Source: Bradyrhizobium sp. AUGA SZCCT0176 (GTDB taxonomy: Bacteria > Pseudomonadota > Alphaproteobacteria > Rhizobiales > Xanthobacteraceae). Taken from it: a DNA stretch of 64,000 nucleotides. Shown here piece by piece: positions 7,837-16,888 of this stretch. The position numbers and the translations under genes were made by a program. The DNA lies in NCBI RefSeq assembly GCF_018130145.1, contig NZ_JAFCMB010000011.1, positions 124,001 to 188,000 on the forward strand, read 5' to 3'. Numbering within the stretch: position 1 is the first letter of the stretch; each line of letters begins with the position of its first letter. The notes under the pieces are model-generated. The model searched no databases. It was not told where the DNA came from and saw only the letters and a program-made list of their open reading frames with translations.

Positions 7837-9750
7837 TCATTCCTTCGTCGCGACGGCCACTTTGCGAAGTACGGCTTGTGTCGCCGCTGGTGCCCGGCGC
7901 CGGCGATGCCAGAACTCGATCAGTTCGCCGACGATGCCGCGCCGGAAGGCGAGCACGCAGACGACGAAGATCAGGCCGTGAATGACGGTGACCCATTGTC
8001 CGAACGCCGCCAGATAGTTCTGCATGGCGACGACGATGAAGGCGCCGACGAGTGGGCCGTAGAGCGTGCCGACGCCGCCGAGAAACGTCATCAGCAATAC
8101 TTCGCCCGACATCGACCAGTGCACGTCGGTCAGGCTGGCGATCTGGCTGACGATCGCCTTGGTCGAACCCGCAAGCCCCGCCAGCGCCGCCGAGAGCGTG
8201 AAGGCAACGAGCTTGTAGCGGCTCGTATCAAAGCCGAGCGACTGCGCGCGGGCGTCGTGATCGCTGATCGCCTTCAGCACGCGCCCGAACGGCGAGCCGA
8301 CCAGGCGCATGATCAGGAAGAAACCGCCGAGAAATATCGCCAGCACGAACGTGTAGAGGTTAGCGGGCCGCGAAAGGTCGATCAGGCCGAACAGCATGCC
8401 ACGCGGAATCGCCTGCAGCCCGTCCTCGCCGCCGGTGAAGGGCGCCTGCAGCGCGACGAAATAGACCATCTGCGCGAAAGCCAGCGTCACCATGGCGAAG
8501 TAGATGCCGCTGCGGCGGATGGCGAGCCAGCCCGAGACAAAGCCAAGCACGGCCGCGGTTGCCGTTCCGGCCAGAATGGCGAGTTCAGGGGGCAGCCCCC
8601 AGATCTTCGCCACATGGCCGCAGACATAGCCGGCCGAGCCCAGGAACATGGCGTGGCCGAACGAGACCAGCCGGCCATAGCCGGCGACCAGGTTGAAGGC
8701 GCAGGCGAACAGGGCGAAGATCATCGCCTTCATCATGAAGCCGGGATAAACGATGATCGGCGCGGCCGCGAGGCAGGCGGCGACCGTCAGGAAGATCAGG
8801 CTTTGCGTACGCGCTGACGGCGCCGGCGCCGACAGGCTCGACTGCGGTTGCCCCTGCGCGGCCTCGGGCTTCGATCCGAACAGCCCCGCCGGGCGGATCA
8901 GCAGCACCACCGCCATCACCACGAAGACAACCGTCGTCGAGGCTTCGGGATAGAAGGCCTTGGTCAGGCCCTCGATGATGCCGACGAGGAAGCCGGTCAG
9001 GATCGAGCCCATGATCGAGCCCATGCCACCGATCACCACCACGGCAAAGACGACGATCAAGAGATCCGCTCCCATCAGCGGGCTGACCTGGTAGATCGGC
9101 GCGGCCAGAACGCCAGCCAGTGCGGCAAGCGCGACGCCGGCGCCGTAGGTCAGCGTGATCATGCGCGGGACGCGGATACCGAAAGCCTGAACCAGCATCG
9201 GGTTTTCGGTCGCGGCGCGCAGATAGGCGCCAAGCTTGGTCCGCTCGACAACGTACCAGGTGCCGAGGCAGATCACGACCGAAGCGGCGATCACCCAGGC
9301 CCGGTAGTTCGGCAGGAACATGAAGCCGAGATGGCTGCCACCCATCAGCGCCTGCGGAATCGAATAGGGCTGGCCCGAAGAGCCGAACCAGTCGCTGAAC
9401 ATGCCCTGCACCATCAGTGCAAGACCGAAGGTGAGCAGCATGCCGTAGAGATGGTCGAGCTTGTAAAGGCGTCGCAGCAGCAGCATCTCGATCACGATGC
9501 CGATCGCGCCGACGGCGAGCGGAGCCAGGATCAGCGCCCACCAATAGCCGATGCCGAGATAATTGAGCAGAAACCACGCGCCCATCGCGCCCATCATGTA
9601 CTGCGCCCCGTGGGCGAAGTTCACGATGTTCATCATGCCGAAGATCACCGCGAGGCCAAGGCTCAGCATGGCGTAGAAGGCGCCGTTGATCAGCCCGAGC
9701 AGAAGCTGGCCATAGAGGACCGCGGAAGGGACGCCAAGGATCGTGGTCAT
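7837..9750 (-). CDS. Fused LivH-LivM ABC transporter permease
   Basis: One 637-residue frame from ATG 9750 (AAAGGG upstream) contains both permease subunits that are normally separate. Residues 1 to about 290 are LivH-like (GLINGAFYAMLSLGLAVIFG, MNIVNFAHGAQYMMGA and VVIGGMGSIMGSILTGFLVG). A hydrophilic linker rich in A, P, Q and S follows at about 295-315. The rest is LivM-like (FNLVAGYGRLVSFGHAMFLG, SGIYFAMVTLAFAQMVYF and FLGGVGTLYGPLVGAF). Both halves are strongly hydrophobic with many predicted membrane segments. The fusion would give a heterodimer-like inner-membrane pore in one chain. livF ends 13 bases upstream. No internal stop or frameshift is seen at the junction, so the fusion looks genuine. 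Confidence 0.9.
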   Translation of the reverse strand: MTTILGVPSAVLYGQLLLGLINGAFYAMLSLGLAVIFGMMNIVNFAHGAQYMMGAMGAWFLLNYLGIGYWWALILAPLAVGAIGIVIEMLLLRRLYKLDHLYGMLLTFGLALMVQGMFSDWFGSSGQPYSIPQALMGGSHLGFMFLPNYRAWVIAASVVICLGTWYVVERTKLGAYLRAATENPMLVQAFGIRVPRMITLTYGAGVALAALAGVLAAPIYQVSPLMGADLLIVVFAVVVIGGMGSIMGSILTGFLVGIIEGLTKAFYPEASTTVVFVVMAVVLLIRPAGLFGSKPEAAQGQPQSSLSAPAPSARTQSLIFLTVAACLAAAPIIVYPGFMMKAMIFALFACAFNLVAGYGRLVSFGHAMFLGSAGYVCGHVAKIWGLPPELAILAGTATAAVLGFVSGWLAIRRSGIYFAMVTLAFAQMVYFVALQAPFTGGEDGLQAIPRGMLFGLIDLSRPANLYTFVLAIFLGGFFLIMRLVGSPFGRVLKAISDHDARAQSLGFDTSRYKLVAFTLSAALAGLAGSTKAIVSQIASLTDVHWSMSGEVLLMTFLGGVGTLYGPLVGAFIVVAMQNYLAAFGQWVTVIHGLIFVVCVLAFRRGIVGELIEFWHRRRRAPAATQAVLRKVAVATKE

Positions 9751-9763
9751 GATGCCCTTTCGG

Positions 9764-10465
9764 TCAGAGTCCGAGATAGTTTTTGAGCGAACCGAGCCTG
9801 CCTTCGAACGCCGCACCCGGGATTTCCTCGACGATGCGGCCGAGCTCCACGATGTAGTGCCGGTCGGCGAGACCGGCGGCGAAGCCGACATTCTGCTCGA
9901 CCAGGAGAATGGTGAAGCCGAGCGTCTTCAGTTCGGTGATGGTGCGGCCGATCTGGCGGATGATGACGGGAGCCAGGCCCTCGGTCGGCTCGTCGAGCAG
10001 CAGGATGCGCGCGCCGGTATGCAGAATGCGCCCGAGCGCCAGCATCTGCTGCTCGCCGCCGGACAGCTTCGTGCCCTGGCTGTCGAGCCGCTCCTTCAGG
10101 TTCGGGAACAGCTCCAGGATCTGCGCGACCCTCATGCCGCCGGCAGCGACCTTCGGCGGCAGCAGCAGGTTTTCGCGCACGCTCAGGCTCGCAAAGATGC
10201 CGCGCTCCTCCGGACAGAAAGCGATACCCTTGCGCGCGATGTCATAGGGCGCGGCGCCGATGATCTCACGGCCGTTGAGCGCGATCGAACCCGAACGCTT
10301 GTCGAGCAGGCCCATGATCGCCTTCAGCGTTGTGGTCTTGCCGGCGCCGTTGCGGCCGAGCAGCGTCACCACCTCGCCCGCCCTGACACTGAAATCCATT
10401 CCGTGCAGGACCTTGGACTCGCCGTACCAGGCCTCGAGGTTGCCGACCGTGAGGGTCTCAGGCAT
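9764..10465 (-). CDS. livF: Liv-type ABC transporter ATP-binding protein LivF (first operon)
   Basis: The 233-residue ATPase has Walker A GRNGAGKTT near residue 37, the signature LSGGEQQMLALGR and Walker B ILLLDEPTEGL, with the C-terminal RIVEEIPG segment typical of LivF. It supplies ATP hydrolysis for the fused LivH-LivM permease next to it. The start codon lies within the end of livG (8-base overlap), showing translational coupling. Confidence 0.93.
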   Translation of the reverse strand: MPETLTVGNLEAWYGESKVLHGMDFSVRAGEVVTLLGRNGAGKTTTLKAIMGLLDKRSGSIALNGREIIGAAPYDIARKGIAFCPEERGIFASLSVRENLLLPPKVAAGGMRVAQILELFPNLKERLDSQGTKLSGGEQQMLALGRILHTGARILLLDEPTEGLAPVIIRQIGRTITELKTLGFTILLVEQNVGFAAGLADRHYIVELGRIVEEIPGAAFEGRLGSLKNYLGL

Positions 10466-11219
10466 GCGCCTGCCCCGTATAGGCGGCCATCACGTCGGCG
10501 CGCGAGGAGACCTCCGCATAGCTTCCTTCCGCCAGCACTTCGCCGCGCACCATCACGGTGATCGTGTCGGCGAGTTCGGCGACCACATTCATGTTGTGCT
10601 CGACCAGCAGCACCGTGCGGCCCCGGCCGGCCTCGCGGATCAATTGCGTCACGCGCCCGATATCTTCGTGGCCGAGCCCCGCCATCGGCTCGTCGAGCAG
10701 CAACACCTTGGGTTCGAGCGCAAGCGTCGTCGCCAGTTCGAGCACGCGCTTGCGGCCATAGGAAAGACTGCCGGCCATCGTCTCGGCATATTCCGACAGG
10801 CCGAAGCGCGCGAGCAACGCATCGGCGCGATCCAGCACACCACGATGGCGCGAAATCCGGCCGAGCAGATTCCAGGCGAGACCATGCTCAGGCAGCAAAG
10901 CGAGTTCGACGTTCTCGCGGACGGTCAGCCCGGCGAACACCGCCGAGATCTGGAAGGAGCGCACCACGCTGCGCTTGGCCATCGCCGGCATGCTGAGGCG
11001 GGTGACGTCATGGCCGTCGTGCAGGATCGTACCGGCCGAAGGCGGAAGGTATTTCGTCAGAAGGTTGAACAGGGTGGTCTTGCCAGCCCCATTGGGGCCG
11101 ATGACGGCGTGCATGCTGTTGCGGGCAAGGCGGAAGTTGACGCTATTGACAGCGAAGAAGCCGCCGAACTCGCGGCTGAGGCCGCGTGTCTCCAGAGCGT
11201 AAACGGCGCCATCCGTCAT
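10458..11219 (-). CDS. livG: Liv-type ABC transporter ATP-binding protein LivG (first operon)
   Basis: The 253-residue protein has Walker A GPNGAGKTTL, the LivG-type RSFQISAVFAGLTVRENV segment, the signature LSYGRKRVLELATTLA and Walker B VLLLDEPMAGLG. It is the first gene of the livG-livF-livHM-livK set and overlaps livF by 8 bases. A strong inverted repeat (11236-11276) lies between its start and the amine oxidase gene upstream. Confidence 0.93.
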   Translation of the reverse strand: MTDGAVYALETRGLSREFGGFFAVNSVNFRLARNSMHAVIGPNGAGKTTLFNLLTKYLPPSAGTILHDGHDVTRLSMPAMAKRSVVRSFQISAVFAGLTVRENVELALLPEHGLAWNLLGRISRHRGVLDRADALLARFGLSEYAETMAGSLSYGRKRVLELATTLALEPKVLLLDEPMAGLGHEDIGRVTQLIREAGRGRTVLLVEHNMNVVAELADTITVMVRGEVLAEGSYAEVSSRADVMAAYTGQAHA

Positions 11220-11235
11220 GCCTGTCCCCTGCTGA

Positions 11236-11276
11236 GGTCTGGATCCCGAATTGGAGAGTCAGATTGGATCCAGACC
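11236..11276. promoter_or_regulatory. 11-bp perfect inverted repeat upstream of livG
   Basis: GGTCTGGATCC at 11236-11246 is matched by GGATCCAGACC at 11266-11276, with 19 bases between. It lies in the 153-base gap between the amine oxidase stop and the livG start. It could be a terminator/attenuator for the upstream gene or a regulator-binding site. No T-run is evident, so the role stays open. Confidence 0.5.
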
Positions 11277-11343
11277 GCGCGCTCACCTTTGATCAAAAGT
11301 TTCCTATCGTCAACTAATTTCCGATGTGATCTTTTTGCTATTC

Positions 11344-11357
11344 TTCGGAATTCCGAA
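11344..11357. promoter_or_regulatory. 14-bp perfect palindrome, candidate operator
   Basis: TTCGGAATTCCGAA reads identically on both strands and sits in an AT-rich stretch between the amine oxidase stop codon (11373) and livG. Its position suits an operator of a livG promoter, possibly for the XRE-cupin regulator of this locus. The link to a specific regulator is a guess. Confidence 0.4.
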
Positions 11358-11372
11358 ATTCGATGGCGGGAC

Positions 11373-12656
11373 CTACCGCCGCGCCTGGACCAAATGAAGG
11401 AGCTGTGCCCCGACCTCGTAGTAGGCCGATTTGGCGTTCCGGAAGTTGGGCTTGGTCGGCGACGACGCCGGCAGCGGCAGATCTTTCTCGTCGAGTTGTC
11501 CAAGCGCGTGGAGCGCCAACAGGCGTCCGAACGTCGTGCCGGGCGCAATGCCGCGCCCGTTGTAGCCGCTGAAGCCGATCACGTTTTCAGCGAGCTTGTG
11601 GAATCGCGGCAGGTTATCGTCGGTCATTCCGATCAGGCCGTACCATTCAGATTCGAACCTGACGTCGCCGATTTGCGGGAAAAGCTTCTTGAGCGCCCGC
11701 TTTGCCCAGGATCGGTGAACCGCCGCACCGGTCCCACGCAGCGCGCCACAGCTTCCGAACACGAGGCGGCCGGCACGATCGAAACGAAACGAACTCAGCA
11801 CTTCATTAGTGTCCCAGGCCCCCTGCCGTTCGGGAAGAATGGACGCACGGATGTTGTCGGACAGCGGCTGGGTGGCAAAGTTGAAATAAGGCAGGTGGAC
11901 CTGCTCCATCGTAACTTCGGACCAAGGGCCCGTCGCATAGGCATCGGTCGCCACGATGACACGATCGGCGACGACGCTGCCATCAGCGGTTTGCAGCTTC
12001 CATTTGCCGCCAATTCGCGCGGCGGAGATAACCGCGCTACGGGTGAATATCTTCGCGCCGGCATTCAAAGCGATGCGAGCAAGACCCCGCGCATAGGCCA
12101 GGGGTTGGATCGTGCCCGCGCGCCGATCCCACAGCGATCCGGCGTAAGCCGAGGAGCCAATTTTCGCTTCGGTGTCAGCGGCGTTCAGCAACTCCACCGG
12201 CGCGCCGCGGCGGCTCCACTGAGCTGCGCGCGCCTCCAGTTCCTTCATCCCTTTGACGCCGACGGCGCAATGCAGCGTGCCGGCGCGCTCGACTTCGCAT
12301 TCGATGCGATGACGGTCGATGAGATCGAACACAAGCTTCGGGGCGTCGCCCAGCAATCCGAGAAGACGCTCGCCGTAATCGCCGCCGAGCATGTCGGGCA
12401 GCACGTCCGGCATCACCCACATACCGGCATTGACCAGGCCGACGTTCCGGCCGGCCCCGCCAAAGCCGATCTCCACCGCCTCCAGCAATGCGACGTTGGC
12501 GCCGCCCTCGGCGAGATGGAGAGCGGCCGAGAGACCGGTATATCCACCACCGACGATGGCAGTATCGACCTTGATCGATCCGCGTAACTCCGCCGTTTCA
12601 GGCGCCGCCGGTGCGGTCAATTCCCAGAGACCGTGGGATCTGGCGTTATCTAGCAT
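11373..12656 (-). CDS. FAD-dependent amine oxidase (DAO family), possible L-pipecolate oxidase
   Basis: From ATG 12656 the protein has 427 residues; the frame stays open to 12737 but lacks a better start. The dinucleotide-binding motif DTAIVGGGYTGLSAALHLAE lies near residue 30, followed by GFGGAGRNVGLVNAG. The C-terminal FSGYNGRGIAPGTTFGRLLA closes the FAD site, as in DadA, PuuB and OrdL-type oxidases. Pseudomonas AmaA (L-pipecolate oxidase) belongs to this group. The divergent operon encodes a piperideine-6-carboxylate-type dehydrogenase, the enzyme that acts after AmaA, so pipecolate oxidation is the leading hypothesis. Gamma-glutamylputrescine, sarcosine or another secondary amine is also possible. 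It is transcribed towards livG, with a 153-base gap carrying inverted repeats. Confidence 0.82.
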   Translation of the reverse strand: MLDNARSHGLWELTAPAAPETAELRGSIKVDTAIVGGGYTGLSAALHLAEGGANVALLEAVEIGFGGAGRNVGLVNAGMWVMPDVLPDMLGGDYGERLLGLLGDAPKLVFDLIDRHRIECEVERAGTLHCAVGVKGMKELEARAAQWSRRGAPVELLNAADTEAKIGSSAYAGSLWDRRAGTIQPLAYARGLARIALNAGAKIFTRSAVISAARIGGKWKLQTADGSVVADRVIVATDAYATGPWSEVTMEQVHLPYFNFATQPLSDNIRASILPERQGAWDTNEVLSSFRFDRAGRLVFGSCGALRGTGAAVHRSWAKRALKKLFPQIGDVRFESEWYGLIGMTDDNLPRFHKLAENVIGFSGYNGRGIAPGTTFGRLLALHALGQLDEKDLPLPASSPTKPNFRNAKSAYYEVGAQLLHLVQARR

Positions 12657-12862
12657 CGTCTGCGACGTCCTCGTCTGTTGCCGCCCGCAAGGTCTGGCTT
12701 TTCGAGGCGCGTTGACTGGTTCATTCCAATTCGGCAAGTAAGATGCTGACCGTTGGAAGACATGCCGACTGCGTGACTGCGAGGCCGGGCGGTAATCTAG
12801 CGTTGCCAGCGGCGCCGGGCCAAGCCATGTTTGATCAAGACCTCATTCGGCTGGAGAATGAC
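12657..12862. promoter_or_regulatory. Divergent promoter region between amine oxidase and LysR gene
   Basis: About 200 bases separate the two divergent starts. A LysR regulator normally binds such a region to control both itself and the divergent gene. I could not pick a specific T-N11-A site with confidence. Confidence 0.35.
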
Positions 12863-13759
12863 GTGCAGGGCCCACGCCGCTTTTTGCCTTCGCTGCCTCT
12901 GCTGTCCGCCTTTGAAGCGGCGGCGCGGACCGGAAGCATCACGGCCGCGGCAAAAGAGCTGTCGCTGACGCAAGGCGCGGTGAGCCGTCAGGTTAAGGCG
13001 CTCGAAGAGCAGCTCGAGGTCGAGCTGTTTCATCGCGAGCGGCAGACCATCCGCCTGACCGTGGGCGGCGACGCCTATGCCCGCGAGATCCGCGACGCCC
13101 TGCGCAAGATCAGCACCGCCTCACTCAATCTACGCGCCAATCCGTTCGGCGGCACGCTGACGCTGGCGATCCTGCCGACCTTCGGCACCCGATGGCTGGC
13201 GCCGCGGCTTCCCAAATTCCTCGCGGGCAACCCCGGCATCACCATCAACCTGGTCACGCGGCTATCGAATTTCGACTTCAGGCTGGAGCCCGTCGACGCC
13301 GCGATCCATTTCGGGCGCCGGGAATGGCAAGGGGGTGAACTGGCGTTGCTGCGGTCGGAGACCGTGATCCCCGCCTGCAGCGCCGAGCTGCGGGAGCGTT
13401 ATGGATTCAAGCAAGCAAGCGACCTGCGGAAGGCGCCTCTTCTGCACCTGACGACGCGCCCCGACGCGTGGGAACAATGGCTGACGCTGCACGGCGTGGA
13501 TGCCCATGCCGTCCATGGCATGCTGCTGGACCAGTTCGCCACCGCTTCCCAGGCGGCGATTTCCGGGCTCGGCGTCGCGCTGCTTCCCGAATTTCTCATC
13601 GAGGAGGAGTTGAGCACCGGCAAGCTGGTGCGCGCGCTCGATCTGCCGATGAAAAGCGCCGAGGCCTATTATCTGGTCTGGCCGACCGACCGGGCGTCCC
13701 ATCCGCCACTTGTTGCCTTCCGGGAATGGCTTCTTCTGGAAACGGCGCCAGACCGCTGA
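12863..13759 (+). CDS. LysR-family transcriptional regulator, GcvA-like
   Basis: I prefer GTG 12863, preceded by GGAG with 6-base spacing, giving 298 residues starting MQGPRRFLPSLPLLSAFE. An ATG at 12827 would add 12 residues without a clear ribosome site. The N-terminal winged helix reads AFEAAARTGSITAAAKELSL, then TQGAVSRQVKALEEQL. The remainder is a LysR substrate-binding domain resembling GcvA/AmpR-type members (ILPTFGTRWLAPRLPKFLAG). It is divergent from the amine oxidase and upstream of the aldehyde dehydrogenase and aminotransferase, so it probably activates this catabolic set in response to a pathway metabolite. Confidence 0.88.
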   Translation: MQGPRRFLPSLPLLSAFEAAARTGSITAAAKELSLTQGAVSRQVKALEEQLEVELFHRERQTIRLTVGGDAYAREIRDALRKISTASLNLRANPFGGTLTLAILPTFGTRWLAPRLPKFLAGNPGITINLVTRLSNFDFRLEPVDAAIHFGRREWQGGELALLRSETVIPACSAELRERYGFKQASDLRKAPLLHLTTRPDAWEQWLTLHGVDAHAVHGMLLDQFATASQAAISGLGVALLPEFLIEEELSTGKLVRALDLPMKSAEAYYLVWPTDRASHPPLVAFREWLLLETAPDR

Positions 13760-14011
13760 AGCGTCACGCTCTGACAAGGTCGGGTCTGCGACTCATCCTT
13801 AACTGTCAGCCGTTTTGGATTTGGCCCATGGTCATTCGGCGCTGGAATGACTTATTGAACTTCTATCGTTTGAAAATGCCGGACCATTGTCCTCTCTATG
13901 AGGCGGGACATCGCCTTCCGGCCCCTGACGGAGAACGATGGTGACGTCTCAAGCCAATCGCTGACAGCCGCCTTCTCTGAAATCAACGCGAGCCCTCGGA
14001 AAGAGCCCCTC

Positions 14012-15568
14012 ATGTCAGACAAACAATCCGCCAAAACCAAAGACCTCTCGCTCAAGGCCGACGTCGACGCGCTCCTGATTGAACTCGGTGTCGATCCTGT
14101 CAGCTATACCGGTGGCACGCTGGTCGCGAGAACCCCGATCACCGGTGAAACCGTGGCGCATGTCAGGGAGATCGACGCCGCCGGCGCGACCTCGGCGATC
14201 GAAAAAGCTCATGCGGCTTTCCTGCAATGGCGTCTGATCCCTGCTCCCAAGCGCGGTGAACTGGTGCGGCTGCTCGGCGAAGAGTTGCGCGCCAGCAAGC
14301 GCGCGCTCGGCCGGCTGGTTTCCATCGAGGCGGGCAAGATCGAGTCCGAAGGTCTCGGCGAAGTGCAGGAGATGATCGACATTTGCGACTACGCCGTGGG
14401 GCTTTCCCGGCAGCTCTACGGCTTGACGATCGCCACCGAGCGCCACGAGCACCGGATGGCGGAGACCTGGCATCCGCTCGGTGTCACCGGCATCATCTCG
14501 GCGTTCAATTTCCCGGTCGCGGTCTGGTCATGGAATGCCGCGCTGGCGCTGGTCTGCGGCAACAGCATCGTCTGGAAGCCGTCGGAAAAGACGCCCCTCA
14601 CCGCTTTGGCGACCGACGCGCTGTTCGCCCGCGCCCTGAAGCGCTTCAAGGCCGATGGCGGCGCAGCGCCCGACGGATTGTCTGCCGTGCTGGTCGGAGG
14701 GCGCGAGATCGGTGAGGCCCTCGTCAACAACACCAGGGTTCCCCTGGTCTCGGCGACCGGTTCGACCGCGATGGGACGCGCCGTCGCGCCGAAGCTCGCG
14801 CAGCGTTTCGCCCGCGCCATTCTGGAGCTCGGCGGCAACAATGCGGCGGTGGTCACGCCGACCGCCGATCTCGACCTGACGCTGCGCGGCGTCGCCTTCG
14901 CGGCCATGGGCACGGCCGGCCAACGCTGCACCACGCTGCGCCGCCTGTTCGTTCACGAGAGCGTCTATGACAGCTTCGTGCCGCGCCTGAAGAAGGTCTA
15001 TCAGTCCGTTTCCGTCGGCAATCCCCTCACCGGCAATCTGGTCGGCCCTCTGATCGACGGCCTCGCTTATGAATCGATGCAGCGCGCCCTCGGCGAAGCC
15101 AAGGCCGCCGGGGCGACCATTGTCGGCGGCGACCGCGTCGCCGTCGCAGGCGCAGGCACGGCCTTCTATGTCCGCCCGGCGCTGGTCGAGATCGGCGGAC
15201 AGACCGGAACGGTCGAGCGCGAGACTTTTGCGCCGATCCTTTATGTCATCAAATACAGCGACTTCGATGCGGTGATCGAATTGCACAATGCCGTTCCGCA
15301 AGGACTATCGTCTTCGATCTTCACCAACGATCTGCGCGAGGCAGAAGCCTTCTTGTCGGCGCGCGGCTCCGATTGCGGGATCGCCAACGTGAACATCGGT
15401 CCCTCAGGCGCCGAGATCGGCGGCGCATTCGGCGGCGAGAAAGAAACCGGCGGCGGACGTGAGTCCGGGTCGGATGCCTGGAAGGCCTACATGCGCCGCG
15501 CCACCAACACGATCAACTATGGCCGCACGCTGCCGCTCGCCCAGGGCGTCAAGTTCGACGTGGATTGA
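14012..15568 (+). CDS. amaB: Aldehyde dehydrogenase, L-piperideine-6-carboxylate / aminoadipate semialdehyde dehydrogenase type
   Basis: The 518-residue protein from ATG 14012 (GGAAAGAG upstream) is an ALDH7-type enzyme. It has FNFPVAVWSWNAALALVCGN and WKPSEKTPLTALA for NAD binding. The catalytic Glu lies in LELGGNNAAVV and the catalytic Cys in GTAGQRCTTLRR. NVNIGPSGAEIGGAFGGEK near the C-terminus is the aminoadipate-semialdehyde-binding signature of ALDH7A1/AmaB/Pcd proteins. It oxidises 2-aminoadipate 6-semialdehyde, in equilibrium with piperideine-6-carboxylate, to 2-aminoadipate. Its stop codon directly abuts the start of the aminotransferase gene. Confidence 0.88.
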   Translation: MSDKQSAKTKDLSLKADVDALLIELGVDPVSYTGGTLVARTPITGETVAHVREIDAAGATSAIEKAHAAFLQWRLIPAPKRGELVRLLGEELRASKRALGRLVSIEAGKIESEGLGEVQEMIDICDYAVGLSRQLYGLTIATERHEHRMAETWHPLGVTGIISAFNFPVAVWSWNAALALVCGNSIVWKPSEKTPLTALATDALFARALKRFKADGGAAPDGLSAVLVGGREIGEALVNNTRVPLVSATGSTAMGRAVAPKLAQRFARAILELGGNNAAVVTPTADLDLTLRGVAFAAMGTAGQRCTTLRRLFVHESVYDSFVPRLKKVYQSVSVGNPLTGNLVGPLIDGLAYESMQRALGEAKAAGATIVGGDRVAVAGAGTAFYVRPALVEIGGQTGTVERETFAPILYVIKYSDFDAVIELHNAVPQGLSSSIFTNDLREAEAFLSARGSDCGIANVNIGPSGAEIGGAFGGEKETGGGRESGSDAWKAYMRRATNTINYGRTLPLAQGVKFDVD

Positions 15569-16810
15569 ATGGAAATCGCCGTGAACGCGCCGCTTCCGAC
15601 ATCATCGCATTTCCGCCCGGCCTCCCGGCTTTCATCGATCGGGGTGTCGGAAATCCTGAAGATTACCGGCCTCGCCACCGATCTGAAGCGCCAGGGCAAG
15701 GATGTCATCATCCTCGGGACCGGAGAGCCCGACTTCGACACGCCCGCTCACATCAAGGACGCGGCGGCGCGCGCCATGCACGACGGCGCGACCAAATACA
15801 CCGCGCTCGACGGAACGCCAGAACTCAAATCCGCCATCCGCGCCAAGTTCCAGCGCGACAACGGCCTTGAATTCACCCAGGACGAGATCACGGTTTCCAG
15901 CGGTGCGAAGCAGGTTCTCTATAATGCGATGATGGCCAGCCTCGATCCGGGCGATGAGGTGATCATCCCGACACCATTCTGGGTGAGCTACGCCGATATC
16001 GTCCTCATCGCAGGCGGCAAGCCGGTTCTGGTGCCGTGTTCGGAAGCCAACGGCTTCCGGCTCACCGCCGGCGATCTCGAAGCGGCGATCTCGCCGCGCA
16101 CCCGATGGGTGATGCTGAATTCGCCATCGAATCCCACCGGAGCCGCCTATCGCGAAGCTGACTATCGGCCGCTGCTCGACGTGCTGTCGCGACACCGGCA
16201 TGTCTGGCTGATCGTTGACGATATCTATGAACACATCGTCTACGACGATTTCCGCTTTGTCACACCGGCCGCGATCGAACCGGGGCTTCGCAACCGCATC
16301 CTGACGGTCAACGGTGTTTCCAAGGCCTATGCGATGACCGGCTGGCGCATTGGCTACGCCGGCGGGCCAAGCGCGCTGATTCGCGCCATGGCCGTCGTGC
16401 AGAGCCAATCGACGTCCTGCCCATCATCGATCAGCCAGGCCGCGGCCGTGGAAGCCCTCAACGGTCCGCAAGGGATCGTGCGCGACCATTGCAGGTCGTT
16501 TCAGGAGCGTCGCAATCTCGTCGTTTCCGCATTGAACGCGATCGAGGGCATTACCTGCCGCGTGCCCGAAGGCGCGTTCTATACGTTCGCCAGTTGCGCG
16601 GGCCTGATCGGCAAGAAGGCTCCTGACGGCGGCATCATCACGAGCGACACGGCCTTTGCGGAATATCTGTTGCGGGCCGTCGGCGTCGCGGTCGTTCCCG
16701 GCTCGGCATTTGGCCTCGCGCCGTATTTCCGCATCTCCTACGCAACGTCGGCCGCAGAACTCATGGAGGCCTGCCGGCGCATCGCGGCAGCATCTGCGCA
16801 ACTGTCCTAG
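15569..16810 (+). CDS. Class I PLP-dependent aminotransferase (aspartate aminotransferase family)
   Basis: The 413-residue protein starts immediately after the aldehyde dehydrogenase stop. Fold type I landmarks are TKYTALDGTPELKSAIRAKF and SSGAKQVLYNAM. SNPTGAAY is also present. The PLP lysine lies in NGVSKAYAMTGWRIGYAGG, and the substrate-carboxylate-binding Arg is in FRISYATS. It belongs to the AspC/AatA subgroup. Beside an aminoadipate-semialdehyde dehydrogenase it most plausibly converts 2-aminoadipate to 2-oxoadipate, the next step of lysine degradation, although the family is broad. It is probably cotranscribed with the dehydrogenase. Confidence 0.9.
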   Translation: MEIAVNAPLPTSSHFRPASRLSSIGVSEILKITGLATDLKRQGKDVIILGTGEPDFDTPAHIKDAAARAMHDGATKYTALDGTPELKSAIRAKFQRDNGLEFTQDEITVSSGAKQVLYNAMMASLDPGDEVIIPTPFWVSYADIVLIAGGKPVLVPCSEANGFRLTAGDLEAAISPRTRWVMLNSPSNPTGAAYREADYRPLLDVLSRHRHVWLIVDDIYEHIVYDDFRFVTPAAIEPGLRNRILTVNGVSKAYAMTGWRIGYAGGPSALIRAMAVVQSQSTSCPSSISQAAAVEALNGPQGIVRDHCRSFQERRNLVVSALNAIEGITCRVPEGAFYTFASCAGLIGKKAPDGGIITSDTAFAEYLLRAVGVAVVPGSAFGLAPYFRISYATSAAELMEACRRIAAASAQLS

Positions 16811-16888
16811 GACAGCCGGTCGCCGAATTGGCTCCTCGGCGCGACGCGTCGCAGTCACCCAACTCAACAGGCATCTTGTCAGGTTCCG

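Noticed and set aside
10260..12587. Plus-strand 775-residue frame
   Set aside because: It spans livF, livG and the amine oxidase in antisense and has an Arg/His-rich composition typical of a shadow frame.
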